From the NCBI RefSeq assembly GCF_901709675.1, contig NC_051095.1:12697956-12761955 (forward strand): a stretch of DNA of 64,000 bases, read 5' to 3'. The translations under genes were made by a program, and so were the position numbers. The notes beneath the pieces were generated by a model. It saw only the letters and a program-made list of their open reading frames with translations, was not told the DNA's origin and did not search any database. The DNA is from Syngnathus acus. Lineage: Eukaryota > Chordata > Actinopteri > Syngnathiformes > Syngnathidae. Positions 37,401 to 51,350 of this stretch are shown in pieces. Position 1 is the stretch's first letter. Each line of letters opens with the position of its first letter.

Positions 37401-39087
37401 GGGCGTCATGGGCTGTCAGAGGACTTTTTACACATGCACTTTTATTTGTTGTCGATATTTATTTGCCCAAAGGTGAACCTTTCGATTGCTACTTTGTTGG
37501 ACCGTAAACAATACACATAACCAAGTATGCCATCAGCTTGCAACTTTTAGACACTGCCGAAAGAGATTTTTTGTATGCAGAATCGTATGGCTCCATTGAA
37601 AATCTCAAACCCATTCACACTCCCATGCCTCAGTTGAAATTCAAACCCAGAACCTCTCTACTGCATACTAGCACACGGCCATTTGTAGTTAACTTGGCAC
37701 AGCGCTTTTATATGTTTGCACGTTTTGGCTCAGATTCAGCTTCTAAGCTGGTCTTTGAAGCCACACATTGCGACAACGCAATGACAACAATACTCGGCAT
37801 TTGCACGACGCTGCTGATAGCGATATCCGGTAGCTTGCAAGAAGCCATCCTTTAACACGTGACCCCAACTTTGACACATTGATGAAAAGCTCAAACTTTC
37901 AGAATAGTTTCCTTTTCTCATTTTCCCGAACAAGGAGAGCACTGTAATCCATCTGACCTGAGAGCTTTCAGATGCTCTTTAGTCTCCAAGGTGCGATACC
38001 ATGTTGCGATATCCCAAGAGAAGAATTCTGCAGTCTGTCGCTGTGCGGAGGATCAAAGCCATTTGGTAAGAATGCACTCACATCAAACGCTGATGTGCCC
38101 GTGTTACCTAGCAACTCCAGACCAGGTGTTGTTAGGAATAGGGAATATTAAAGCCCACATTCGTCCTTCCTGTTTTGTGCAAATACAGTTTTAAAGGAAA
38201 TCGATAATGCCGTGAATGGGTCCTGCGTACAAAGAGCATAGCGTTTTTTGCAAGGCGCTACAGCACAGCGGGGATGCCAGACGAAAGACAACATGGCGAA
38301 GTGACTCATATGCTCTCATCATACTAATAATGCCGCACATAAACACTCCTTTAAAGTGTGAAGTCATTTGAGGCCACGAGTGGCCGTGGCGCAGTGCAGC
38401 TTGACAATAAAACATGTGCGGCAGACACAGGGAGCCCAGCTTGGAGGACCAAGGTAAAGCTGCGGGCGGCTCTTTATCACGATAACAACACAGCTGTCAT
38501 ATTAGAAGCAAATTAAACAGCACCATCCTTCGCTTTAACAAGGCAGAGCAGCAGCAGGCTGCGACAACTCCATCATACCGCTGGCAAAGTGCGAGGTCAG
38601 ATATCCCGCAGTGAAGCCAACCATACGTTCGCCACAAGGGATCAAAACGCTGTAATGTTGTTTGACGCGCACCACTGCCTCGGGATGCAGGTAAAGTGGT
38701 GATTTAAGACCACGACTGTATTTAACAACGATGTCCTCGTTTGCACGCTGCTGGGTCGTGCCGTGGCAGGTCCTCTTTATTTACCTAAAAATTGGAACGG
38801 TCATTGCAGGGCGCTAATGTGGCAAGAGAGGTATGCGAGTCCCTCAGGAACACTTGAGAGGGAGCGAGCTGGGATTGTGCGGCTCGGTGGCCATCCTGCC
38901 TTGTCTGTCTTAGCCAGCGGTGGCAGGTGTAAGCTGTGAAAGTGCTTGATGAATGTTCTATTTAGTGCCGCTGACTGACTGCCCTTATTTAAGCAGCAGA
39001 CAGATCCTCTGGCTAAGTACTGAGGGAGCAGACACTGTACATGGCTCACACTGCCTTCGTGCAACACACATACTGTGTGCAAGTATA
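34461..39087. other. No gene recognised
   Basis: Mostly unrecognisable sequence. A possible decayed SINE head (TTCAAACCCAGAACCTCTCT) lies near 37637-37656. The segment 36740-37010 lacks repeats and has a mixed composition with CAGCTG and CATTTGAG words that could suit a regulatory element; there is no proof. The minus-strand 145-codon frame (38801-39238) runs into the MITE below and is unlikely to be real. Confidence 0.45.
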
Positions 39088-39562
39088 CAGAGGGACCTCC
39101 AAAGTCAAAAAGGTCGCCTTCCATGATGCTGGTTGACTTCCAAATTGTTCTGGCGGTTAATGGATTAGGAATTAATTTGTTCCAGGCCATCAAAATATAA
39201 TATAGCTTGCATATTATATATCTATCTACAGGTAACATTGCTAACTTTCTTTGGTAAATAAAATGGAAACTATTTTGAACATATAAGCAGTCTTGGCACA
39301 GATGAGTGAATGGATTTGTGTTTTCTTCTCAAACTGCGTCACTGGCAGCTTGCATAGCGTAAAGGAGGAACGCTGTTGAAGAGATTTTATTGTGGCAGCA
39401 TTGAAGAAAAGTGGCTGAAGGTAATCATTTAAATGCTCACTGAGCTGAACTCTCCGGAGATTTGTGTCACATCACGTGACCTTCAATTTTCTGTTTGCAA
39501 AACAGAATGTTTGAACAAATGAAACCACTTTGGGGGCTTGACTTTGAGGTTCCCCTCTACTA
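39088..39562. mobile_element. Non-autonomous mariner-like MITE, 475 bp
   Basis: The left end CAGAGGGACCTCCAAAGTCA matches, after reverse complementing, the right end, which reads TTGACTTTGAGGTTCCCCTC followed by TACTA. Both ends are bordered by TA (39086-39087 and 39563-39564), the target duplication of the Tc1/mariner superfamily. Near the left end, GGATTAGGAATTAATTTGTTCC resembles a common fish MITE sequence. No transposase frame is present, so it would need enzyme supplied in trans. The TIRs have diverged by several bases. Confidence 0.65.
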
Positions 39563-39707
39563 TATAAACACATAAATACATTTTTATCACACTGAGCTGA
39601 GATTGCTTCATTTTGATAAGAGCGCTCTCACAGTGAATGTGACCGTTGATTGATGGGGGTTTTTTTTCTACAAGGGTGATGAGGAACATGACCACCTGTA
39701 GCTGCCC

Positions 39708-39739
39708 TCAGTGTGTGTGTGCGTGTGTGTGTGTATGTG

Positions 39740-39771
<32 letters not shown>

Positions 39772-39784
39772 TGCGTGCATGTGT
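39708..39784. repeat. (GT)n/(GTGC)n microsatellite
   Basis: A GT tract passes into seven or so GTGC units (GCGTGCGTGCGTGCGTGC). Frames giving CVCV or HTHT repeats are artefacts of this tract. Confidence 0.95.
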
Positions 39785-42700
39785 ATGTACTATAGCCATA
39801 TATGTATTATATGTATTATATACCTGCACATATGACAATTTTGACATTGATATGTCATCAGAGAGCACAGCATCACACATGACAAACAAAGAAAAGGACA
39901 AAGAATAAGATTAAAGAGGACGTCAAATGTGACACGCGGCCCTCTTTTCATTTTCTATGAATAGAGTCGGAAACAAAAGGATAGGCGTGGATGGAAGGGC
40001 TGCATGATGAAGACAGACTGTTCCCCTCTGGGCTGAAGGGATGACTGACAGACTAACAGAGTCACAATCTGACTCCCCCCCCCTTCCTGAGAAAGGAAAT
40101 TAAGAGTCACATTTGAATAGAGAGATTGTAGAAATACAGCTTTCATCTCTTTCAGCGCGACTGTGAAAGTCGAAGCAAGCGAAAAACATGCGCAGGCTTT
40201 TGCGTAGACACCCAAAGGCGTGGGAACAACAAATCAGCATGCGGCTGCTTTTAAAGATGTGCAACCTTTATTACTTTTAGGTTATTGCTTTTTTTTTTCC
40301 CTTGACTGGCCTTTGCCTCCACTTCTCTCTTCTGTTTCCTTTTGATCTCTTTTATGCTGAGCGCAATTATATGAAATGGAAACGCTCAAAGAGAAAGCAC
40401 ACTCCTGTTTTCCCATGTGCAATAACCGGGGGGACTCGTTTCTCCGAGGATATTGATGAATAGATCAGCGTGATGTGATGATGTGATGTTCTTAACAACT
40501 GTCGTTGGAGTCATATTTTGAAGAATGCCGTGCCCAGTGGCCTAAAATAACCTCTGAGTTGACGCCCAGCCAGAGATCCCAAAGAAACCAATTACTCCCA
40601 TGTCTGAAGCTTTTCCCATGCTCCATGCACCAACTTTTATCCTTTGGTGCACTGCCACATTTATTCACTTCTTAACTACGGCTTTCACTGACTTGTTCTT
40701 TCGGTGTGGCACTGTGAGGTTTGGCCACAACGGTGGAAGAAGGAAGCTTGGAATTTGTAGTTTACCCTGTTAGTTGATATTGCACATTGGTAGGATTACA
40801 AATCTGAACAAACAAAGCGCCACAATCTGGTCAGCCCGCTTGAGATCCCTCATGGATTTGCCGCTACTACGTGGTGATATTACCTCGAGTGATTGAGACT
40901 GAAGACATTTTGGTTAGAACCACTTTAACCAAGCACATACTTTAGCAGCTCAAGAGGCATGGTCAAACCCATGACAGGCATATTTGGTGTGCTTGCAACC
41001 GTCAGAATTTTACTGAAAATGTTCCATTTGTAGATGTTTGGACTCAAAAGGGCGATTATGAAACACTGACAATATTTGTCATGTGCAGTAATGTGAACAT
41101 AATGTGACTTAAGGTTTGGGCCAGTGGTGCAACGGGCAACAGCTTGCATTGTAACATGAAAAAAATGTTCTTGGTCCACCATGACAGCGTCACATACTGA
41201 AAGGCAACCTCGAAAACACAATCCTGGATAATAAATTCAGCAGTCACGCCGTGCCAACTTGCAGCATCATGAAACAGTTAAAAATGAATCAAGTATATCA
41301 AATGCATCCCTCACCAAAAAGATTTTGTCCTCTAGCTTGGTGTAAAAATATAATAAAAGTGGTATTCTGCAAAAAATACCAAGCGCTGAAAACCGACCAA
41401 CTTCTGTTGCCGTGGAGAGCTTTTTGTTCTCCTCAGCTATAAGCCCTTTGAGGCAAAGGCTCTTCTTTATCCGTCTCAATGCAACCGAGCTTTACGCTGG
41501 GGATAAACTCTGTACGTGTGTACTGTTATATACCAGCATGGTGGCTGACTTTGTGGAAGAACATGATTCTTAGCCCTCCTGTAGATTTCGCCAGTAACTG
41601 TCGTTTGACAGGTTTTAACTACCAAGACTTAGTGGAAACATTGTACATTCCTAATAGCTTTTGTGCTATAATAACACAGCAGGGGTGTTACATAAACAAA
41701 CATTTTGTTTTCATCATTTTTATGGTAGCATGATAATACTCATGGTACAGAATCTATTTTTTTTGTCAGCATGCCGTAACATAACTATGATGTTCATTTT
41801 CTGAATTGCTGAGAGAATTTTTGCAGAATCTATTGCTAGTTGGGAATTGCAAACAGCAGAGTATATCAAAGCACCATATATATAACACACTTTTACAATA
41901 TACAACCACATTTAGACGTATATATTGGCAGAAAGCAAAAGCAATGCATAACACACAAATATCGTACAAACATGGTAACTGTATTGATCCCACCCAATTT
42001 ATGATAAATTAATTTTTCTAAACTAACAAAGTTGTATTAGATGTACATTATATAGCCTGGCATTTTCTGTAACCCTAAAAAAGCAGAATTATAACACATG
42101 ACATTTAATAGATTTAAATAGAAGCTAGTGTGTCCTGAAATACAGCACATTATTTCCTGTGTCGTTCTTTGGAATTTGCACCGTCTGATACAAAACAAGT
42201 GTGCTACCATGTGGTAGTCAAAGGTGTAGTTATGAAGTTTACACACACAAAAAACAGCAACAAACTCAGCAAGCGAGATATCGATGTTATCATACCCAAC
42301 ATATTATACAGCAGCTTACTCGGACTTACTTAACAATTAACAATGTATGACTCAATATGCAATGGCACACAGTCCTCAGCATCGCTTATTGAGTCCTCAA
42401 AAATACTGTTCACTGAAGGGTTCTTCAGGAGTCCTCATATGAAGTACACTGTCAACGCGGAGTCATTAAGATCTGTCACAATGATAATAAATTCCTTTCT
42501 GATTGACTTGTTTGTGTAATCGCTCGAATAGAGGTTGTTGGGTGTGCAAAAATTGAATCTAATTTTGATTTTTAAAAGTTTAGTGATGGTGAAAAATAAA
42601 TAAATAAATAAAAAGCCTTTAGTACAATTCTGTCATTGGTAGATGCATTGAATCCAATTGTCACGCTTTGACTATGATTTTGAGATATTTCCTGTACTAA

Positions 42701-43690
42701 TCAGCAGGGACTAACAAGCGCCGCGCAAATCTGGCAACGTTTACCATCTAACTCGTTTTACTCGGGGTTTTGAAAGCAGAAGATGCGACGCAAACTGTGA
42801 TACATTGTGAATTCACTGCGCACAGCTTGACAAGAGCTTGACAATGGCGTTAGTCACACCCCTGGTGTCAATTGTCTCATTTCTATTCCCCCCACAGAGC
42901 TCATCGGATTCCCAAGAAACCGCTGCTTGGTGTCAAGATGCCATGCGACTCCGTCAACTCCATTGAAGATGTTGACTTGAGTTGTTTTATTTATATATTC
43001 AGTTAGTTAGTTAGTTTTAAACACAGCACACAATGCCTCAGTGGAGTTCTGCGAAACAGCACTTGTTTCAATGGGGAGAAACAAACAAACAAACAAACAA
43101 AAGTATCAAATTGCAATCATGCACAAGTGTTTGGTTCCACTAATTGAAGGCACAGTTTGTTATTAAAGAACTTGAGCCTGTCATGGAGCCACACCAGAAT
43201 AATGATGACTTTCAGAATTGTAATGTGAATAATAGCAGGAAGGGTACACAAAAGATAAATAGACTTCATTCTTCATTAGACAACATTTATACCTCACAAC
43301 ACTGTCCTAGGTTGTGGGAGAGTTTATTTGTGCTTCTTAACTGAAAATTGAATTAACACAAGCTGCTTATATTTTACTCACAATATATACTGTAGAGTCA
43401 AATCACAAGAAAGTATCTTTTGACTAGAATGTGAGACCGACAGAATAATGGATTGATTTTTAATCATTCTTTTGATTTTGTAGCATTTGGATTTGGAACT
43501 TAAAGAAAAAAATTAAAACCATGAAAATCTTTTTTTTTAAGATAATTCTTAGTAGGACCAATGGAGATATACTAAATAGCAGCAAGACCCATTATTAAGG
43601 AGCTGGTGTGGCATTTCACTCCCAGTTTTCTGTGACTTGCCTTCAGTTCTCATTAAATAATAGCAGTGTGTGTGTGTGGTTGTCCGTTTC
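39785..43690. other. No gene recognised; small simple repeats
   Basis: Frames are below 100 codons. Simple repeats include (AAAT)n near 42594-42612, GTTA units near 43002-43016 and (AAAC)n at 43079-43101. No interspersed repeat was identified with confidence. Confidence 0.5.
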
Positions 43691-43760
43691 TCTCCTGACC
43701 TGTCCTTTGTGTCATCTTTCTTTTGCTAGACCGGTGGGATAGGTTCCAACCGGTGACTCG
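43691..43760 (+). mobile_element. Probable SINE family A fragment
   Basis: TGGGATAGGTTCCAACCGGT, followed by GACTCG and preceded by a decayed CCTTTGTGTCATC, resembles the CAGCTGGGATAGGCTCC segment of the SINE. It is short and diverged. Confidence 0.4.
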
Positions 43761-45972
43761 AATAGAAAATCGTTGGCCCAAGCAATCCCACTCATGTTTT
43801 GTGAAAGTCCAGTTAATTGTATCGTTCCTTTTGTTGTTTTTGCTGTGAAAATGTCATTAACAATAGACGCTCCAAGATGCTTTACAAAGTGAAATCTAAA
43901 CCTGATATGAATGTGAACAGCTTGAGATGAATAAAGCAACAATTGCCATGGGAATCATTCAGCTAATACGCTGAATAGGAATCCTCACAAACTGTTCTTG
44001 GCAGGTTGTTAATAGGTAACAATTTTTACTCATCTTGCAGTTATGTTCCCCATGGCGCAAGTTTCATTCAGTCCATAATGAAGATGGTCAATGACTGTGG
44101 ATTTAGAACAGCAAACGTGAAAAATCTGAAAATGGGTCACTGTGGCTAAATGATTGCTGTGCATCATAGATTCAACACACTTAACATATAGTGTCAACAT
44201 TCCATAGGTTTCCATCAATTCTTCAGATGGCTCGATCCGCTCTGTGCATGTTCTCCTCATGAATAAGTTGCTTTTGTTCCACTTCTCTTGTTTCTGCCTA
44301 CGCTTCCAATGTGCTCAAGTAAAATAGAGGCTCAGGTGAGGCACTAGATGGTGTAAATGTCGTGGATTGCAAAGCATGCGATTCTATCATAGCTCTCTCG
44401 ATCTCCTCAAGGCGTCTAACAAGCTACAGTTCCTCTGTAACATTTATGCCCTCCCACACAAAACAAATGTCAAGGATGGCCCATTTTTACGACCTGTATA
44501 ATGTCGATTAGAAAGTTGATATTCCTTGTCTAGTAGATTTAAGCAAAATAAGGCAGTGGTTCCATAAATGGGAGTACTAATTCTAGTAATCCAGTCAATT
44601 GTAGAAAAATAATTAACCCCTCCCCCTCCACACACACACACACAGGTAAATTGACATATCTTATGAATGTAATGTTACTCAAATATAAACTTGTCATTCA
44701 TAGTAAGAGTAACACCTTGCGTAAATGGGCAGCTACTAGCATCAGTTGTTGTACAAACATCAATTTAGTATCTTGTGTGAAAAGGGCGTGACTAGAACAT
44801 TATCAATATTAGTGTTTTTTCCCCACTTCTCCATCAAATCTATTTGTGAAATTCCAAAGAATATTGTTTGTACACTTGAGGTTCTGAAATATTCGAAGAG
44901 TAATCGTACTGAATGTTATATGTGCTAACTTTTAATTAGATTGCTGAAAACTAGTTGATCAGAAGATGAGCAGTCATGTGTTTCCTGCAGTTGCGGTCTA
45001 TTATTTTGACAATTAACAACTACCTCTCGAGACAGCTAATCATTTTACAAGGGCTTTAATTGCAAATGGCAGAGTGATTTAGACACAATTTACAAATCAA
45101 GAAAGCTCGGCATTCCGGTATTCAGGGAACATTTGCTCTAGGAATCAAATCAAATGGCAAGTTGTGACTATAGCGAAGCGCTATACAATGAGAGCAATCA
45201 TGATTGCATGAAGTAAAAAGTGAACAGCAGCAGAATGGGCACTCTTGAAAAGCCAACAGTGAAAGGACGAATCTACGTGTTCTGTTTCTCCTTAAAAGAT
45301 AGAGGGAGAGCGAAGGAAAATGTACAGCTTGGATCATGAATTAAGTCGGCATAAAACCTTCCCTCGCTTATTTTGGCAACAGACTCACAAGAGGCTCGGG
45401 AAGAATTTACATTTTAATAAAGACTTTGCTGATTGCCATTTAGGCGGTTTCTCACAGAGTGCTGGACTGAATATTCCAGAAAAAAAACTGTTTATATGTT
45501 CACCCAAGTATGTATGACTTTGTGTGTAGTACAATACCTACTGCCCGATTTCCCTTGCATAATGTATTAAGAAATAGGCCAGCCAATTATAGACGAGCCC
45601 GCATCAGAGAAGAGAGCGTTCTGCCTTCTTGCCAAGAACTGCATTAGGGCATGAAAATCAGGTCTTTCAAGTAAAATAGGAAGCAGATTGTATTTATTCA
45701 CAGAATTTAAACGCAAATCTATGTATTTGTTTATAGATGCTATCAGCAATGAAAGAGTTCAACTTAAGTCACCACTACAACACCAACCCCAAAAAGTAGA
45801 CAAAAACCAGCATTATTTCCCCCACGAGAACCGTTGGCAGTTGGTTTCAAAGTTCACGAGTTCCTAAATTCACACCCTCCAGAAACATGGATATAGTCAA
45901 CGCTTAATAGTATAACAAACATACATGATGGCTAAAATTTGTGCGAATAAAAGCCCAACTTCCAACATGTGC

Positions 45973-45975
<3 letters not shown>
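43761..45975. other. No gene recognised
   Basis: Only short frames. The part at 44990-45130 has homeodomain/octamer-like words (GACAATTAACAACTACC, CTTTAATTGCAAATGGC) and no repeat; it is a weak candidate regulatory block. Confidence 0.45.

Positions 45976-46009
<34 letters not shown>
45976..46009. repeat. (AC)17 microsatellite
   Basis: An uninterrupted AC tract. Confidence 0.95.
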
Positions 46010-46011
<2 letters not shown>

Positions 46012-49000
46012 CCCTAATTTAACACATGCCTCCTGAGAGCTTGTTGCAGAAACAGTGTCCTATAAACACAGTAAAACAGCCGAGAGAGTATTCAGGGATG
46101 TACAACATCCTCTCCCATTACAATGCAGCCCCTGAAAAATATTTCCATGCATTATAAATATGTATATTTTCCAACCTTTGAACAGAATAGTAGATATGAG
46201 ACCGCAGCAGGAAGGTTTGCGGCTCCAGGGAATGAGAAGTTCATGTCTGTTGTGACAGGTATGGTGAGGAGTCGCGGGAGTACTTTGACAGGTGGCACAG
46301 TGACAGGCGTCACTGACAAATTTTGTTCAAACGAAGACGTATCATGTCACTATCGTCAGGACTTGTCACTTCACTGTCATTTAGCGACAGCTCGTGTGGG
46401 AGCGCAGACCAATCCACACGCATGTGTCGTTATCGGGCGTGAGCTCTGACTGCTCGGGGTTGGGTGACCGCTGCCGTTTACCAGTCATCGCTTATGAGAA
46501 TAGAATAAAAGGCGATGACATTAAAAGCCTTCCCTGCTGGGAAAAACAAATGTGCTCGTGTTGCGAGGCTCGTTGACGCAGTGCGCTGGCAGCTCTGACA
46601 TTGGTTTGGAAATGAGCAGCTTCTCCCTTGTAAATGGCATGCATGGGCTCCTGACACCTCCAGAGTAGGAGACATCTTATCTAGCGTTCCCTTCTTATCA
46701 CCCAGCCCAGTGGAAACTATTGCGAGAAGGCAGGTTGTCATATGGCAAGCAGCGCTGTGACAAGCCGCAGTTCGGCAGACTTTGCCACACCACTGGCGGC
46801 TCCTAAGTGATCATACATAACACAACAGTACCTGCGGGCTCTTAGATAGCGCCGAGGGGAAATACGAACCCTGTGGTGATCTGTATCTGTCTTATTAAAG
46901 ACCTGACCTTGACCAATGGGGAAAACTGGATTAGTCTGATTTCCAACAAAAAGGCAGTGTGATGTTCTGCTGTTGAAATGAAGAGCCTCTTCCCTTTTGT
47001 GCCCTCGTCCTGGCTCTCTCTTATTTCATGCTCTCAAAGTCTTGCTTTACTGGTGGTCTTTATTGTCCTGGTAAACAAAAAGAAAAGCTGATGCACTAGC
47101 TGATGTGTGGCCGGCGGACGGCCGCAGGAATTAAGTAAACATCGCAAACACTGGCTCAGCACCCAAACAAACAGGCGCGCTATCGACACATGAGGGATAG
47201 ACATGGACCTACTTTGGTACATGTAAGTGAACTTTTGAATCAAGCTCTTTCATCTATTAACTGTAACTCCTTTATCGTACAGAGAGCTTCAGGCGAGCGT
47301 TGCAGAACGGTCTGAATAGTTGTAACCTTGAACACAGCGACCTTTGTTGGCTTTAAATCCATTTTGAACACCAGTAATTGGGGAATGAAAACTGATCGTC
47401 TCAAAGGACGAAGGCCAGTTCTTGACTAAATGAATGGAAAGGTATTTACATCGCTGAATTGACTGCGGGACATTGGATTGACCTTACATTAAAGGGTCAC
47501 TTCACTCATTTCTCTTCTCCCATGTGAGGAGGCATTAGTGCCAGATTTCCTCCTCCCTCTGTCCTCCACTTCCCTTTCTCCGACTCTCTCTCTTCTTCTT
47601 CCTCTGCGTTCACTGTCAGACGTTATCTCAAAGACCAGATCACTATGGCAACAATTAGTCACATCATCATCGCCCACACTTGCATTTGATGGCTGTTTTT
47701 ACTTTGGAGGGTTTGTCGAGGCGCTCATACCTAAATGCCACAGAGCCAAATCCCCCGCGATGACAGAGGAGCAATGTTGCCATCTGTTGGATTGGGATTT
47801 TTCCAGCCGGCCGGCGACACTGAAAAACATCCAGCGTCACTGTGATGACTAATGACTGTCAATCACACGTCAATTAAGTCCTTCAGTTCCGAGTTGGAAC
47901 ACCGCAGATCCATAAATGTCCCCCCTGTGCAAAGGTCAGCTTCCCTCCCCTTGAAAGCTGGCATAAAATGTCGCAGATCATCATGAGAGAGGCATACAGA
48001 TGGGACTCAGGTAGCATTTGACAGCAAGGAGAAGGATGGCAGCGTGTCAAATTTAATCTCGAGCATTTGGGCTCACAACCAGATCCACTTTTATTCTCTG
48101 CTTGTCATTTTGTATATTTCTTAATGAAAAGAGTTCTCTCATGCAGCAAGAGCCCATCTAATGTAAGAGATAATCTATTGGCGGAATTTTTGGCTCAGTG
48201 TTACCATTATAACCTCAGTTCTGTCTGTTGCCTGGAGGCGATAATTACTTTTTTTTCCTCATCTTTTCTCTTTTTGGGTCCTATCATTAACTGATGAAAT
48301 ATTTCGCAGACAGAAATAATGTTTCGTGTAGTGGCCAGATCCTTGCTTTTGTTGTTCTAATCTTTTCTAGGAAATAGGTGTTATAATGTTGACCTACATT
48401 ATCAGGAAATCTGCAGGAGACGCCGCCTAGGAGGATTTTTCTCAGAACTGCGGCTGTGTGGTTGCGAGTGAATTACTGCACTCTCCAAAGTAAATAAACA
48501 CTTCATATCTTTGGGTGTCTGCTAACATTCCACCCTATGGCTACTTCTTATCTTGCCATGTTATTTTGATCTGTACGGATTATATCAACATTGAAAGCCA
48601 CTTTTACACATAAATTAGTAAATGGCTACAATTACACAGTTTGAGATATTACTGTCTTTTACTTTATTGAATTGTACAAAAGTAACACTTGGGTAGTTCA
48701 TATAAAATGTGAGTCCAAAGCTTGATGAGGGCATCGGAAAATTATTTTGCATCCATTCATCCGTTTTCAATTTATCTGTCGTGGAAGCAGGAATGCCAAA
48801 GCCCATGCCTGAGCTGAGCCGAGCCAGACCATCATCTGGCTTTACTGTAAGGCTCTTCCAGATGACCAAACTTCTCACACTCAGGGAGAGGATAGGAACC
48901 TAGACCGACCAGCAGCTTTGGCTTTTGGCTAAGCTGTTTCTTCAACATGAATACAGTCTGCATCACTGCCGATGTCAATCTCTTGCGCTATTCATCACTC

Positions 49001-50594
49001 ACTTGTGAACAATATCCCAGGATACGTGAACTTCTCCTCCAACTCGTGGCAGGATCTCATCTCCGAAATGGAGAGGGCACGCCACCCTTTTTCCGGCTGA
49101 TTTATCATGGTCTCCAAATTGGTGGTGTTGATTGTCACCTCAGCCACTTCACACTCTGCTGCAAACCGCTCCAGTGAGTGTTGAGGACTGCGGCTTGATG
49201 AAGTGGACAGATCCACATGGCTTGCAAAAACAGGGATGTAAAACTGAGGTCACTAAAGTAGACACTAAATTGGACACCCTCAACGCCTCAGCTGCACCGA
49301 TAAATTCTGTCCATAGAAATTATGAGCAGAGACAAAGAGAGCCCAACCCTCATTGGACAAGTCCGGGCTTACTGTCGAGAATGCATACCAATTTCTGACA
49401 CGGTTGTACAGGAAACAAATAACCCATATTAGGGCGTGGGGTACGCTATACTTTCAACCCCCTCCCTCAAGATCCCCCTGGACACAAGGTCAAACACATG
49501 TAACAATTTGACACCATCTGTCTTCTTCCTGTTCCAGTGAAATCAATGAGCCACATCTGTAAAATTGTCAGAAACACAAACAATTACAACTTTTAGTGTT
49601 CCTGTAGGAATTTCAAATGTGTGCCCAAAACTGTCCACTAATCTGTTGAATATAATGAGATAGACATTTTATAATGACTGTAATATATAAAATATTCCTG
49701 CATTAACAAATCCTGTAAAAGGCATTCAGGAACTAATCACATTTGAAATATGATTTATCGGAAAATATAGAGCAACTTGTGCGATTTTAAATGAAGTCAT
49801 CATTCGCAAGTGTGGGAATTGCACAAGTCTGAATTGCTATTGCTAAAATGTATATTTTACTGCATTTCCATTTGCATGTATATTACATTTTCAAAGTCCT
49901 GTATATGCTCCAAGCCAACAATAAAGAATATAGACTATTTCCATTTCATTTATTGTCAAATACATTATAATTTAATAGTTGCCTCACCGAAGTGCAGCAC
50001 TCTGCCTTATAAAACCGCTCACCCCTGTTAAAGGGGGGGGGGGGAGGTTGTTGGCGGGGGACTTGCTTAAAAGTTGTGGTAGATTTTCTGCATTTTTAGC
50101 TACACAAATGAATACGTGTACCTCATTTCTTTTCATTATTTATTCATTTGGAGCATGTATCCATGCGCAGGCTTTTCCGTCTTCAGGGTACCGACATTGA
50201 AAAACTTAAGGCATAATTTACGTGGTGAAGAAAGGACCTTAGAATAATACCTGTTTGCACTCCATATGACCTCCCATCAAGCCGCAGAGTACAAACATTG
50301 TCTTGATAACAACAGATAAAAGTGGTTTATGACATTTTTCAATTATTGCTCCATTTTCCATGCTTCCCACCTCTCAGTCAGATTTATGGTAGTTTTCACG
50401 ACAGAGATGGTTTGATTGTTGATCCCTTATTGGTTTATGTTATCCATGAATTCCCTTTTCCTTATTACATAACTGGCTGGGATGCAACTGGTATGTAATT
50501 GGTGATTGTTAATTCCGTTCCACTTGGGTAGTATACATTCATTATGTATTGTGTTTAGTGCAAGTGCGTGTGTGCATGTTGTATCTTGCGTGCT
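46010..50594. other. No gene recognised
   Basis: Frames of 108 codons (46123-46449) and 104 codons (47538-47852) on the plus strand have no recognisable motif. A run of 12 G residues occurs at 50033-50044. The sequence is otherwise unremarkable. Confidence 0.5.
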
Positions 50595-51107
50595 CCACTG
50601 ATCATCAACAGCTCAGCTGTGGAGGTGGTCAGCAGCACTAAATTCCTGGGAGTCCACATCACAGACGACCTCACCTGGTCTGTGAACACCACAACACTGG
50701 TCAAGAGGGCACAGAAGCGCTTGTACTTCCTGCGGAGGATGAGGAGAGCCCACCTGCCCCCACCCATCATGAGGACGTTCTACCGAAGCACCATAGAGAG
50801 CATTCTGACAAGCTGTCTCTCGGTGTGGTGTGGAGGTTGCAGCGCCTCCGATTGGAAGAACCCGAGGAGAGTGGTGAGGACAGCAGAGAGGATCATCGGT
50901 GCTCCTCTTCCCTCCATTCAGGACTTGTCATCCCAGCGCTGCGTGTCCCGAGCCCGAAATATTATCAGTGACCCATCACACCCCCACCATGGACTGTTCT
51001 CCCTGCTGCCCTCTGGGAAGAGGTTTCGCAGCATCCGCTGCAGGTCCACCAGGTTCTGCAATAGTTTTTTCCCTGCTGTCGTCAGACTGTTGAACATTCA
51101 AACGTAG
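50595..51107 (+). pseudogene. C-terminal ~170 residues of an L2-clade LINE ORF2 protein
   Basis: The frame covers the part of a non-LTR reverse-transcriptase protein after the catalytic core. Landmarks in order are FLGVHITDDLTWSVN (typical segment after the RT palm), LYFLRRMRRAHLPPP (arginine-rich), FYRSTIESILTSCLSVWCGG, RVVRTAERIIGAPLPSIQDL, and LFSLLPSGKRFRSIRCRS near the end. It closes with TAG at 51105-51107. The endonuclease and RT motifs are missing because the element is 5'-truncated. No start codon of its own is expected. It shares its last ~84 residues with 6487-6741. Confidence 0.9.
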
Positions 51108-51350
51108 CATTCCTCTGCGCACTTGTAAATACTGCTTTTGTCTCCTGCACTGTTCACATACTTTATCACTGCTGCACTTTGTACTTTATAATTATCTTAT
51201 TTCATATTTTTATATAGAAGGTCACTTTTCTTTTTAACCAGCCGAAATACCTCTACATTGCTGAAAGCCGTATGCAACGAAATTTCGTTTTGTACACACC
51301 TGGTGTTGACAAAATGACAATAAAGTTCTGTCTAAGTCTAAGTCTAAGTG
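50595..51350 (+). mobile_element. 5'-truncated L2-clade LINE (longer copy)
   Basis: Contains the ORF2 tail and a ~240-bp 3' UTR ending in TGACAATAAAGTTCTG and a TCTAAG/TCTAAG tandem tail. By eye, the part shared with 6487-6982 differs by only a few substitutions and one or two small length changes in homopolymers. The exact 5' junction is uncertain; similarity to known L2 proteins begins near 50598. Confidence 0.9.

Noticed and set aside
39668-39908. CVCV and HTHT repeat peptides
   Set aside because: Translation of the GT/GTGC microsatellite.
48750-48800. Another SINE family A fragment
   Set aside because: CATCCATTCATCCGTTTTCA is suggestive, but the following sequence does not continue in the order of the SINE.
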